Below are positions 24,438 through 32,871 of a stretch of DNA of 64,000 nt, piece after piece (within the stretch, counting starts at the first letter, position 1; every line of letters starts with the position of its first letter). The notes beneath the pieces are model-generated. The model was not told the DNA's origin and made no database searches. It saw nothing but the letters and a program-made list of their open reading frames with translations. The stretch is from Mycobacterium montefiorense. GTDB lineage: Bacteria > Actinomycetota > Actinomycetes > Mycobacteriales > Mycobacteriaceae. Position numbers and translations under genes: made by a program. The stretch lies in assembly GCF_003112775.1 (NCBI RefSeq), contig NZ_BFCH01000002.1, forward strand, positions 321,195-385,194, in the 5' to 3' direction.

Positions 24438-25630
24438 CGATGACCAAACCCGACGTCGATTTGACGGACGGTGCTTTCTACGCCGGTGACTCCCGGCCTA
24501 TCTACAAGTGGATGCGCGAGAACGAGCCGGTCTTCAGAGACCGCAACGGGCTGGCCGCGGCCTCGACGTATCAGTCCGTCATCGAGGCCGAGCGCAACCC
24601 CGAGCTGTTCTCGAATGCCGGCGGCATCCGACCCGACCAGCCGGGTGTCGAGATGATGATCGAAATGGACGATCCGCAACATCTGTTGCGCCGCAAGCTC
24701 GTCAACTACGGCTTCACCCGCAAGCGGGTGAAGAACCTAGAGGCATCGATCACCTCGCTGTGCGACACGCTGATCGACGCGGTGTGCGAACGCGGCGAGT
24801 GCGACTTCGTCTGGGACCTCGCCGCGCCCCTCCCGATGGCGGTCATCGGCGACATGCTTGGTGTGCGTCCCGAGGAACGCGCGATGTTTCTCAAGTGGTC
24901 CGACGATCTGGTCAGTTCCTTGAGCAGCACCGCGGCCGAGGCGGACGTCCAGGTCACGATGGAGGCCTTCGCCACCTACAGCCAATACATGATGGGCATG
25001 ATCGAGAGCCGCAAGAACGAGCCGACCGACGACCTGGTCAGCGTTCTCGTGCACGCGGAGGTCGAGGGCGCGCAGCTCGAAGACCACCAGATCGTCACCG
25101 AGGTGCTGCTGCTGCTGATCGGCGGCGACGAAACCACCCGGCACACGCTGTCGGGCGGAACTAGGCAACTGCTGCAGCACCCCGATCAGCACAAGCGCCT
25201 GGCGGGCGATTTGAGCTTGCTGCCCAACGCAATTGAAGAGATGCTGCGCTGGACCGCGCCGGTGAAGAACATGGCACGCACGATCACCGCGAACACTGAG
25301 TTCCACGGCACCGCGTTGCATGAGGGCGAGAAGATGATCCTATTGTTCGAGTCGGCCAACTTCGACGAGAAGGTCTTCGAGGAGCCGGAGAGCTTCAACA
25401 TCGAGCGCTACCCGAACAACCACCTCGCGTTCGGCTTCGGCACCCACTTCTGTCTCGGCAATCAGCTCGCCCGGCTGGAGTTGTCGATCATGCAGACCCG
25501 CCTGCTGCAGCGGCTGCCTGACATGCGGCTGGCTTCTCCGGGTGCCGCCCTGCCGTTACGTCCCGCGAACTTCGTGTCCGGCCTGGAGAAGATGCCGGTG
25601 GCCTTCACCCCAAGCGCGCCGCTGGCGTAA
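24434..25630 (+). CDS. cyp142: Steroid C26 monooxygenase CYP142
   Basis: Cytochrome P450 of 398 residues able to oxidise the cholesterol/cholestenone C26 position, functionally redundant with CYP125 but known to give the opposite 25-stereochemistry. Visible motifs: I-helix GGDETT near residue 234, EEMLR (ExxR), and heme loop FGFGTHFCLG with the Cys ligand near residue 340. The ATG overlaps the preceding stop (ATGA). The cluster therefore carries both sterol 26-oxidases. Confidence 0.93.
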   Translation: MTMTKPDVDLTDGAFYAGDSRPIYKWMRENEPVFRDRNGLAAASTYQSVIEAERNPELFSNAGGIRPDQPGVEMMIEMDDPQHLLRRKLVNYGFTRKRVKNLEASITSLCDTLIDAVCERGECDFVWDLAAPLPMAVIGDMLGVRPEERAMFLKWSDDLVSSLSSTAAEADVQVTMEAFATYSQYMMGMIESRKNEPTDDLVSVLVHAEVEGAQLEDHQIVTEVLLLLIGGDETTRHTLSGGTRQLLQHPDQHKRLAGDLSLLPNAIEEMLRWTAPVKNMARTITANTEFHGTALHEGEKMILLFESANFDEKVFEEPESFNIERYPNNHLAFGFGTHFCLGNQLARLELSIMQTRLLQRLPDMRLASPGAALPLRPANFVSGLEKMPVAFTPSAPLA

Positions 25631-25659
25631 GGCGTCCACGGCGCGAGAAAGGGCGAGCG

Positions 25660-26502
25660 TTAGCGGTTCTGGAAGTTCGGCTTGCGCTTCTCGGCGAACG
25701 CCCGTGGGCCTTCCTTGGCGTCGTCGGACAGGAACACCTTGATACCGATCTGGGTGTCGATCTTGAACGCGTCATTCTCGTGCATGCCCTCGGTCTCGCG
25801 GATGGCCCGCAGGATCGCCTGCACGGCCAGGGGGCCGTTGTTCTCGATGAGCTCGGCGATCTCGAGCGCCTTGGTCAGCGCCTGCCCGTCGGGCACCAGG
25901 TGCCCGATCAGCCCCATTTCTTTGGCCTCGGCCGCGGTGATGTGCCGGCCGGTCAGCAGCAAGTCACAGGCCACGGTGTAAGGGATCTGGCGCACCAGCC
26001 GGACGGCGGAACCGCCCATCGGGTAGAGGCTCCACTTGGCCTCCGAAATGCCGAACTTCGCGCTCTCGCCGGCGATGCGGATGTCGGTGCCCTGCAGGAT
26101 CTCGGTGCCGCCTGCGATCGCGGGGCCCTCGACGGCCGCGATCAGCGGCTTGGTCAGCCGACGGCCCTTGAGCAGGGCGTCAATGCGTGACGGGTCGTAG
26201 CTGCCATCTTTGAACGAATCGCCCGGCGGCTTTTTGGTTGCTGACTTGAGGTCCATCCCGGCGCAGAAGTAGCCACCGGCCCCGGTCAGGATGCAGCAGC
26301 GGATGTCGTCATCGTTGTCGACGCGGTCCCAGGCCTGCACCATGATCTCCATCATTTCGGTGCTCAGCGCGTTGCGGGCGTGCGGTCGGTTCAGGGTGAC
26401 GATCAGCGTGTGACCACGCTGCTCAACCAGTGCGTCGGGTCCGGATTCAACGTTTGCTGGCGGCTCGGCCACGGCTATCGCCTTTCCCTTCACAGCGGGC
26501 AT
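25660..26502 (-). CDS. echA19: Enoyl-CoA hydratase EchA19
   Basis: Crotonase of 280 residues that hydrates steroid side-chain enoyl-CoAs, in particular 3-oxo-chola-4,22-dien-24-oyl-CoA, giving the 22S alcohol. The oxyanion-hole segments are [11 protein letters not shown] and [21 protein letters not shown]. The catalytic second Glu region is [15 protein letters not shown]. The start ATG at 26502 gives an N-terminal extension of about 17 residues over the M. tuberculosis protein as I recall it; the codon at the corresponding position here is GTT and cannot start. A TACATT -10 overlaps the shared KstR operator upstream. Confidence 0.92.
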   Translation of the reverse strand: MPAVKGKAIAVAEPPANVESGPDALVEQRGHTLIVTLNRPHARNALSTEMMEIMVQAWDRVDNDDDIRCCILTGAGGYFCAGMDLKSATKKPPGDSFKDGSYDPSRIDALLKGRRLTKPLIAAVEGPAIAGGTEILQGTDIRIAGESAKFGISEAKWSLYPMGGSAVRLVRQIPYTVACDLLLTGRHITAAEAKEMGLIGHLVPDGQALTKALEIAELIENNGPLAVQAILRAIRETEGMHENDAFKIDTQIGIKVFLSDDAKEGPRAFAEKRKPNFQNR

Positions 26503-26517
26503 GAACTTGTCAAGAAA

Positions 26518-26531
26518 TGTAACACGTTCTA
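26518..26531. promoter_or_regulatory. KstR operator between echA19 and fadD19
   Basis: TGTAACACGTTCTA lies between divergent echA19 (15 bases) and fadD19 (5 or 11 bases depending on start). On the plus strand its end forms TAATTT (26530-26535), a -10 seven bases before the GTG at 26543. On the minus strand TACATT serves echA19. Confidence 0.9.
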
Positions 26532-26536
26532 ATTTG

Positions 26537-28189
26537 GTGGCCGTGGCCCTGAATATTGCCGATCTTGCCGAGCACGCCATCGACGCCGTGCCTGACCGTG
26601 TAGCGCTCATCTGCGGCGATCAACAGCTGACCTACGCCGAGCTGGAAGAGAAGGCCAACCGTCTCGCCCACTACCTGGCTGAACAGGGTGTGCAGAAGGA
26701 CGACAAGGTCGGACTCTACTGCCGCAACCGCATCGAAATCGTCATCGCGATGCTCGGCATCATCAAGGCCGGCGCCATCCTGGTCAACGTCAACTACCGC
26801 TACGTCGAGGGCGAGCTTCGGTACCTGTTCGACAACTCGGACATGGTCGCGCTGGTCCACGAGCGCCAGTACGCCGACCGGGTGGCGAATGTCTTGCCGG
26901 AGACCCCCAAAGTCAAGACCGTCCTGGTCGTGGAGGACGGCAGTGACGACGACTTCGGCCGCTACGGCGGCGTCGAGTTCTACTCCGCGATCGCGCAAAG
27001 CTCACCCGAACGCGACTTCGGCGAACGCAGCGCCGACGACATTTACCTGCTGTATACGGGTGGCACCACCGGGTTCCCGAAAGGCGTGATGTGGCGCCAC
27101 GAGGACATCTACCGCGTGCTGTTCGGTGGAACCGACTTCGCGACAGGTGAATTCATCTCCGACGAGTACGACCTGGCCAAGGCCGCCGCGGCCAATCCGC
27201 CGATGGTCCGCCACCCGATTCCGCCGATGATCCACGGCGCCACCCAATCCGCGACTTGGATGTCGATCTTCTCGGGCCAAACCACCGTTCTGGCACCGGA
27301 ATTCAACGCTGACGAGGTCTGGCGCACGATTCACGACCACAAGGTGAACCTGCTGTTCTTCACCGGCGACGCGATGGCGCGACCATTGCTGGACGCGCTG
27401 CTGGCACACCAGGACAAAGGCAACGAATACGATCTGTCGTCGCTGTTCCTGCTCGCCTCCACCGCGGCGCTGTTCTCACCGAGCATCAAGGAGAAGTTCC
27501 TCGAGCTGCTGCCTAACCGGGTCATCACCGACTCGATCGGCTCATCGGAAACCGGGTTCGGGGGCACCAGCATCGTCGCCAAGGACGCGCCGCACAGCGG
27601 CGGCCCGCGCGTGGCGATCGACCACCGGACCGTCGTCCTGGACGACGACGGCAACGAGGTCCAGCCGGGCTCCGGAGTCCGCGGCTTCATCGCCAAGAAG
27701 GGCAACATTCCCGTCGGCTACTACAAGGACGAGAAGAAGACCGCCGAGACGTTCAAGACCATCAACGGCGTCCGCTATGCCATCCCCGGCGACTTCGCCA
27801 CCGTCGAGGAGGACGGCACCGTCACGATGCTGGGCCGCGGCTCGGTGTCGATCAACAGCGGCGGCGAAAAGATCTACCCCGAGGAGGTCGAGGCCGCGCT
27901 GAAAGGGCACGCCGACGTCTTCGACGCACTGGTGGTCGGTGTGCCTGATCCCCGGTACGGACAGCACGTGGCCGCCGTTGTGCAGGCGCGGCCCGGGACG
28001 CGGCCTTCGCTTGCGGAGCTCGATGCCTTCGTGCGCTCCGAGATCGCGGGATACAAAGTCCCGCGCAGTCTTTGGCTGGTCGACGAGGTAAAGCGCTCGC
28101 CGGCCGGGAAGCCGGACTACCGGTGGGCCAAGGAGCAGACCGAGGCCCGGCCCGCCGACGACGTGCACGCGGCTCACGCCACTGCATGA
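26537..28189 (+). CDS. fadD19: Steroid-26-oyl-CoA ligase FadD19
   Basis: ANL-superfamily ligase that activates 3-oxocholest-4-en-26-oate (C8 side chain) with ATP and CoA before beta-oxidation. The product has 550 residues from GTG 26537, giving [15 protein letters not shown]. The P-loop [14 protein letters not shown] is near residue 177, and the adenylation motif [10 protein letters not shown] and C-terminal Lys segment [12 protein letters not shown] are present. A GTG at 26543, two codons later, would fit the -10 for a leaderless transcript better. It diverges from echA19 across a KstR operator. Confidence 0.94.
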   Translation: MAVALNIADLAEHAIDAVPDRVALICGDQQLTYAELEEKANRLAHYLAEQGVQKDDKVGLYCRNRIEIVIAMLGIIKAGAILVNVNYRYVEGELRYLFDNSDMVALVHERQYADRVANVLPETPKVKTVLVVEDGSDDDFGRYGGVEFYSAIAQSSPERDFGERSADDIYLLYTGGTTGFPKGVMWRHEDIYRVLFGGTDFATGEFISDEYDLAKAAAANPPMVRHPIPPMIHGATQSATWMSIFSGQTTVLAPEFNADEVWRTIHDHKVNLLFFTGDAMARPLLDALLAHQDKGNEYDLSSLFLLASTAALFSPSIKEKFLELLPNRVITDSIGSSETGFGGTSIVAKDAPHSGGPRVAIDHRTVVLDDDGNEVQPGSGVRGFIAKKGNIPVGYYKDEKKTAETFKTINGVRYAIPGDFATVEEDGTVTMLGRGSVSINSGGEKIYPEEVEAALKGHADVFDALVVGVPDPRYGQHVAAVVQARPGTRPSLAELDAFVRSEIAGYKVPRSLWLVDEVKRSPAGKPDYRWAKEQTEARPADDVHAAHATA

Positions 28190-28207
28190 TCCGCAGCTAG
28201 CCGCGGA

Positions 28208-28975
28208 GTGACCGACTTCGTCAAACACCACTCGGGCGCACCCACCGGCTACTTCGCCTGGGAAGCCGCGGGGCTGCGTTGGCTTTCGTCGGTCGGCGCA
28301 GGCGTGCCCTGCGCGCCGATTGTCTCGGTTGACGCCACAAGCCTGACCTTGCGGCGACTTCGATCGGTGAGCCCCGATCCGGAGGCGGCGCGCATCTTCG
28401 GCAGCCAACTGGCCATCACGCACGACGCGGGAGCTCCGGCGTTCGGCGCGGGTCCCGACGGCTGGGATGGGCCCGGCTTCTTCGGGCCGTTGTCGCAGCC
28501 ATTGCCGATGTCGCTGCGGCGCCACCAACGCTGGGGCGACTTCTACGCGCAAGAACGGTTGGCTCCGATGCTCGAGCTCGCGGCGGCGCGCCTGGATGAG
28601 CCGGCGCGCGCCACGATCGACGCCGTGATGACGCGTTGCCGTGCTGGTGATTTCGAGGATGGTGATCAGCCAGCGCGACTGCACGGTGATCTGTGGGGCG
28701 GCAATGTGATGTGGACACCCGACGGCGTGGTGCTGATCGACCCGGCCGCACACGCCGGCCACCGCGAGAGCGACCTGGCGATGCTCGCGCTGTTCGGCTG
28801 CCCGCATTACGAAGCCATCATCGCGGGCTATCAACAGGTGAGACCGTTGCAACCGGGCTGGCGCAGTCGAATCGGGCTGCACCAGCTCTTTCCGTTGCTG
28901 GCTCATGTCGTCCTGTTCGGGGGCGGGCACGCCCGGCGGACGCACGTTTGTGCCCGCGCGGCGCTGGACGCTTGA
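28208..28975 (+). CDS. Fructosamine kinase-family protein
   Basis: A 255-residue kinase-fold protein of the fructosamine/ketosamine-3-kinase family, which phosphorylates sugar-derived adducts on proteins or small amines. DFVKHH supplies the ATP Lys near residue 6, ARLHGDLWGGNVMW the catalytic loop near 157-170, and LIDPAAHAGHRESDLAML the metal-binding segment. The GTG start is in the same frame as fadD19 and 18 bases after its stop. The short N-terminus is, as far as I remember, usual in actinobacterial members. No link to steroids is evident. Confidence 0.83.
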   Translation: MTDFVKHHSGAPTGYFAWEAAGLRWLSSVGAGVPCAPIVSVDATSLTLRRLRSVSPDPEAARIFGSQLAITHDAGAPAFGAGPDGWDGPGFFGPLSQPLPMSLRRHQRWGDFYAQERLAPMLELAAARLDEPARATIDAVMTRCRAGDFEDGDQPARLHGDLWGGNVMWTPDGVVLIDPAAHAGHRESDLAMLALFGCPHYEAIIAGYQQVRPLQPGWRSRIGLHQLFPLLAHVVLFGGGHARRTHVCARAALDA

Positions 28976-28999
28976 CGTCGGCGTCTACAGTCGATCGCA

Positions 29000-29824
29000 A
29001 TGACGATCGATGTGTGGATGCAGCACCCGACCGCGCGGTTCCTGCGCAGCGACTTCTTGGCGTCGCTGCGACGCTGGACCGGCGGGTCCATACCTGACGC
29101 TGACATCCCAATAGACGTCACGATCGCGGCGATGGACGCGGCCGACGTCGGCTTCGGCCTGCTCAGTGCCTGGCGTGGCCCGAACGGTCAGGATCTGATC
29201 TCCAACGATGAGGTTGCCGAATGGATGCGGTTGCACCCAAACCGATTTGCCGGTCTGGCGACCGTCGACCTGGATCGTCCGATGCAGGCTGTGCGTGAGC
29301 TACGTCGACGGGTTGGCGAAGGGTTCGTCGGGCTGCGAGTAGTGCCCTGGCTATGGAACGCGCCGCCCACCGATCGCCGTTACTACCCACTTTTCGCCGA
29401 GTGTGTCGAGGCCGCCGTCCCGTTCTGCACGCAGGTCGGCCACACCGGCCCGCTGCGGCCCTCGGAGACCGGACGCCCGATTCCCTACATCGACCAGGTG
29501 GCCCTGGACTTTCCCGAGCTGATGATCGTGTGCGGACACGTCGGGTACCCGTGGACCGAGGAGATGGTGGCTGTCGCGCGCAAACACGAGAACGTCTACA
29601 TCGATACGTCCGCTTACACCGTCCGGCGGCTTCCGGAAGAACTGATCCGGTTCATGAAAACCGGTACCGGACAACGCAAAGTCTTGTTCGGCACCAACTA
29701 TCCGATGATCACTCACGAGCACGCGTTGGTCGGGCTCGACGAACTCGGGCTCGGCGACGAGGCTCGCCAGGACTTTCTCTACGGCAACGCCGGACGCGTA
29801 TTCAGACTGGAGGCAAACAGGTGA
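29000..29824 (+). CDS. Amidohydrolase-family protein (Rv3510c-like)
   Basis: A 274-residue TIM-barrel protein of the amidohydrolase-2 (ACMSD-like) type. Recognisable segments: MTIDVWMQHPT at the start, QVGHTGP near residue 147, CGHVGYPW near 176 and LFGTNYPM near 230. The normal metal ligands are altered: the N-terminal HxH reads WMQH, and the late Asp of GSDxP is Asn. It may be a diverged hydrolase or decarboxylase, or lack metal. It overlaps the ilvX-like gene by four bases, so the two are a unit, as in M. tuberculosis. Confidence 0.8.
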   Translation: MTIDVWMQHPTARFLRSDFLASLRRWTGGSIPDADIPIDVTIAAMDAADVGFGLLSAWRGPNGQDLISNDEVAEWMRLHPNRFAGLATVDLDRPMQAVRELRRRVGEGFVGLRVVPWLWNAPPTDRRYYPLFAECVEAAVPFCTQVGHTGPLRPSETGRPIPYIDQVALDFPELMIVCGHVGYPWTEEMVAVARKHENVYIDTSAYTVRRLPEELIRFMKTGTGQRKVLFGTNYPMITHEHALVGLDELGLGDEARQDFLYGNAGRVFRLEANR

Positions 29825-31371
29825 ACGGTGCGCAGGCTCTGATCAACACCCTGGTCGACGGCGGGGTAGAGGTGTGCTTCGCCAACCCCGGCACCTCGGA
29901 GATGCACTTCGTTGCCGCCCTGGACACCGTTCCGAAAATGCGTGGCGTGCTAGCGCTTTTCGAAGGCGTCGCCACCGGCGCTGCCGACGGATATGCCCGC
30001 ATTGCCGATCGGCCAGCGGCAGTGCTGTTGCATCTGGGGCCCGGATTGGGTAACGGTCTGGCCAACCTGCACAACGCGCGCCGGGCGCACGTGCCGATGG
30101 TGGTCGTCGTCGGCGACCACGCCACCTATCACAAAAAGTACGACGCCCCACTGGAATCCGACATCGATGCGCTCGCGGGCAGTGTCTCGGGGTGGGTGCG
30201 CCGCACCGGCACCGCGGCCGACGTCGGGTACGACACCGCCGAGGCCATCGCCGCGAGCCGGGCCGGCTCTCATATCTCGACGCTGATCCTGCCCGCGGAC
30301 GCGTCCTGGTCGGACGGTGCCCAGCCCGCGGCCGCAACGCCTGCGCAACCGGCGGGCGCCGACCCGCTGCTGGCGCCCGAGATCGCGGAGCTGCTGCGGT
30401 CGGGAGAACCGACGGTGATCATGGTCGGCGGCGACGCCACCCGTGCCCGCGGGCTGGCCGCGGCGGTGCGGATAGCCGAGGCAACCGGTGCCCGGGTGAT
30501 ATGCGAGACCTTCCCGACGCGCCTGGAACGCGGTGCCGGCATCCCTGCCGTCGAGCGGTTGGCGTACTTCGCCGAGGCCGCCACCGCGCAACTCGACGGT
30601 GCCAAGCACCTGGTGCTGGCCGGCGCCAAGTCGCCGGTGTCCTTCTTCGCCTACCCGAATATGCCCAGCGACCTGGTACCGGCCGGCTGCGAGGTGCACG
30701 TGCTCGCCGCGCACAGCGGTGCGAGCGACGCGCTGGTGGCATTGGCCGACGAGATCGCGCCCGGCACGGTCGCCCCGGTGGCCGCCGCGTCGCGCCCGCA
30801 GCTGCCGAGCGGCGCACTGACCTCCGCGTCGGCGGCGGACGTGATCGGCGCACTGATGCCCGAACGGGCAATCGTCGTCGATGAGTCGAACACCTCGGGC
30901 CTGCTGCTCGCGCAGACTACCGCCGGAGCACCCGCCCATGACTGGCTGACGCTGACCGGCGGGGCGATCGGTTATGGCATCCCCGCCGCGGTGGGTGCCG
31001 CGGTGGCCGCCCCGGATCGCCCAGTGCTCTGCCTGGAATCCGACGGGTCGGCGATGTACACGATTGCGGGTCTGTGGACGCAGGCGCGCGAGAACCTCAA
31101 TGTGACCACCGTGCTGTACGACAACAGCGCCTACGACATCTTGCGGATCGAGCTGCAACGTGTCGGCGCCGGCTCTGCACCCGGCCCTAAGGCGCTGGAT
31201 CTGCTTGACTTATCCCGTCCTACAATGGATTTCGTCAAGATTGCGGAGGGCATGGGCGTACCGGCCCGGCGCGTGAACACCGCCGAGGAGTTGGCTGATG
31301 CGCTGCGCGACGCCTTCACCGAACCCGGGCCGCATCTGATCGATGCCGTGGTGCCGTCAATCACGGGCTAA
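29821..31371 (+). CDS. ilvX: ThDP-dependent acetolactate synthase-like protein IlvX
   Basis: A 516-residue thiamine diphosphate enzyme. FEGVATGAADGYAR near residue 45 holds the Glu that activates the cofactor; GLGNGLANLHNARRA follows. The ThDP/Mg motif is ESDGSAMYTIAGLW through LYDNSAYDIL near residues 407-440. The family includes acetolactate synthase, but the partner amidohydrolase and the absence of a regulatory subunit suggest another 2-oxo-acid reaction. The GTG overlaps the amidohydrolase stop (GTGA). The longer open frame upstream overlaps that gene and is not used. Confidence 0.82.
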   Translation: MNGAQALINTLVDGGVEVCFANPGTSEMHFVAALDTVPKMRGVLALFEGVATGAADGYARIADRPAAVLLHLGPGLGNGLANLHNARRAHVPMVVVVGDHATYHKKYDAPLESDIDALAGSVSGWVRRTGTAADVGYDTAEAIAASRAGSHISTLILPADASWSDGAQPAAATPAQPAGADPLLAPEIAELLRSGEPTVIMVGGDATRARGLAAAVRIAEATGARVICETFPTRLERGAGIPAVERLAYFAEAATAQLDGAKHLVLAGAKSPVSFFAYPNMPSDLVPAGCEVHVLAAHSGASDALVALADEIAPGTVAPVAAASRPQLPSGALTSASAADVIGALMPERAIVVDESNTSGLLLAQTTAGAPAHDWLTLTGGAIGYGIPAAVGAAVAAPDRPVLCLESDGSAMYTIAGLWTQARENLNVTTVLYDNSAYDILRIELQRVGAGSAPGPKALDLLDLSRPTMDFVKIAEGMGVPARRVNTAEELADALRDAFTEPGPHLIDAVVPSITG

Positions 31372-31375
31372 GGCA

Positions 31376-31993
31376 CTACGTCATCGACCGAGGAGCTCCG
31401 GCCTTTCCTCCAGTCAGGAAAGCCTGTTGGCCGCGCGTCCAATCCTCGGATTTGGATAGATAGCTGAATGTCTCGGTCTCGAACGGGATGTTGTCGGTCA
31501 GGGGGCGTCCGACCCCGCGCAGGATCGCCTGTTTGGCGGCCCGCACCGCAAGCGGCCCGTTGCAGGCGATTCGCCCCGCTATCGCCAGTGCTTCATCCAT
31601 CAAACCGCGCGGCTCGACGATCTTGGGGACAAAGCCAATTCGCAATGCTCCGTCGGCGTCGTAGAGTCGCCCAGTCAGGATCAGCTCCATCACGCGTCCC
31701 AGTCCGACGATCCGCGGCAGGCGAGAGCAGCCGCCAGCACCGGGCATCAGCCCCCACTTGATCTCCTGATGTCCGAAACGCGCATGGGGAACGGTGATCC
31801 GGATGTCGCAGAACTCGGCGAGCTCATGCCCTCCGGCGATGTAGTCGCCGTTGATCGCGGTGATGATCGGCGTGTTGATCGTGTATCCGCCCGAAGTGAC
31901 GCAATCATTTGTGTGTCGTAGCCGACCGCCATGGGCCGGGGTACCGGCATCGGCCGTTGTCATTGCGATGTTGGGTAACGCGGGTCCGCACAA
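31376..31993 (-). pseudogene. Crotonase-family protein lacking its N-terminal third
   Basis: The 205-residue reading frame matches enoyl-CoA hydratases only from the second oxyanion segment onward: SGGYTINTPIITAINGDYIAGGHELAEFCDI, then FGHQEIKWGLMPGAGG. The first oxyanion segment (usually FxAGxDL) and the N-terminal sheet, about 75-80 residues, are missing, and the first 30 encoded residues look unrelated. No remnant was found upstream on the minus strand. It is probably a 5'-deleted copy. It converges on ilvX four bases from its stop. Confidence 0.6.
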
Positions 31994-32215
31994 GTCGGTA
32001 CCGTCATACCGGATGGAGCGACCGATTTAGGGTCGCAGTACCGCCGCACCGATCCGGAGGCGGCGCATCGGGTCCTCGCCGAGGCGCGGAGCCGGGCCCC
32101 GAACACGATCGGCCCCAGTAACGCCAACAGCCGGTCGTGCTGAAAGGCCGGGTGGCACAGCCGCCCGCAGGCGTGGCGAGGGTCGTCCCGTCATCCCGTG
32201 GCAGGAGGAATCTCG
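31994..32215. other. Non-coding stretch between a truncated crotonase and VOC gene
   Basis: About 220 bases without a credible gene. It separates the damaged crotonase from the VOC unit. No terminator, operator or repeat was recognised. Confidence 0.5.
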
Positions 32216-32269
32216 ATGAATCTGTTGTCCGGCAAGCTCGCCGGGCGCGACGCGGTAGCTGCTCGATGA
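32216..32269 (+). CDS. 17-codon leader ORF coupled to the VOC gene
   Basis: ATG 32216 follows a strong GGAGGAA site and encodes 17 residues beginning MNLLSGKLAGRDA. Its TGA overlaps the VOC-protein ATG by four bases (ATGA). The start resembles the first residues of an SDR, so it is either a decayed SDR start or a coupling leader. The VOC gene has no comparable ribosome site of its own. Confidence 0.45.
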   Translation: MNLLSGKLAGRDAVAAR

Positions 32270-32748
32270 GCGGCACAGACCCCGCTCGGGTGCCCATCCG
32301 GGGGTGGTTGCACATCGAGGTCGTGCATCCAGACCCCGACGCCGCAGCAAAGTTCTTGTGCGACAAGCTCGGTGGCGAGATTGTTGAGCGTGAGCTCTCC
32401 GCGACTGTGAGGGCTCTGGCGGTGGGCGTGGGCTGTGTCCATGTCCGCGTCACGGGTGTGGTGTTTCAGCTGGTGCGTCCGATTGAGGGGTTGGAGCCGT
32501 GGTATTCGGTGCTGAAGCAGCAGGGTCCGTGTGTGCATAACGTGACGTTCAATGTCGATGGCCTTGAAGATGCGCGTCAAGTCCTGGAGGCCGCGGGCGC
32601 GGTAAAGGTTGCCGAGATGGACATGCCTTTGGGCGGACTATCTGAGACCGAGGTTAACCGCGTCTATGTGATGGACGCGCGGCAGCAGGCAGGTATCCGG
32701 ATCGAGATGGCAGATGTACCGCGGTGGGTCGGTGGGCAAGCGCCGTAG
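32266..32748 (+). CDS. VOC (glyoxalase/dioxygenase fold) family protein
   Basis: A 160-residue protein beginning MSGTDPARVPIRGWLHIEVV. Paired beta-alpha-beta-beta-beta modules of the vicinal oxygen chelate fold are suggested by LHIEVVHPDPDAAAKFLCDKLGG and by the repeat in HNVTFNVDGLEDARQVLEAAGA. Candidate metal residues are His (LHIEV), His (HNVTF) and a C-terminal Glu (GIRIEMADV). The substrate is unknown. It precedes a P450 by 123 bases on the same strand; whether they are one transcript is uncertain. Confidence 0.72.
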   Translation: MSGTDPARVPIRGWLHIEVVHPDPDAAAKFLCDKLGGEIVERELSATVRALAVGVGCVHVRVTGVVFQLVRPIEGLEPWYSVLKQQGPCVHNVTFNVDGLEDARQVLEAAGAVKVAEMDMPLGGLSETEVNRVYVMDARQQAGIRIEMADVPRWVGGQAP

Positions 32749-32871
32749 ATCTGCCGCTTCGACGCCTCGATTAGCCGTAAGTGGTATCGGGCGTTGTCTT
32801 TTCGATCTCGCCCAGGACGCGGGTCTGCATGAACCGCTAGAATTAGGCAAAAGAGTGACCGGGGGATATGC

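Noticed and set aside
27542..28945. Long minus-strand open frame of 467 codons opposite fadD19
   Set aside because: It is antisense to two clear genes, lacks any family pattern and reflects high-GC codon bias.
28208..28975. Fructosamine kinase considered as N-terminally truncated
   Set aside because: The ATP Lys motif is present and related actinobacterial proteins, as I recall them, begin at the same place.
29353..29820. N-terminal extension of the IlvX-like frame
   Set aside because: It lies inside the amidohydrolase gene in another frame; the GTG at 29821 gives the normal ThDP-enzyme start.
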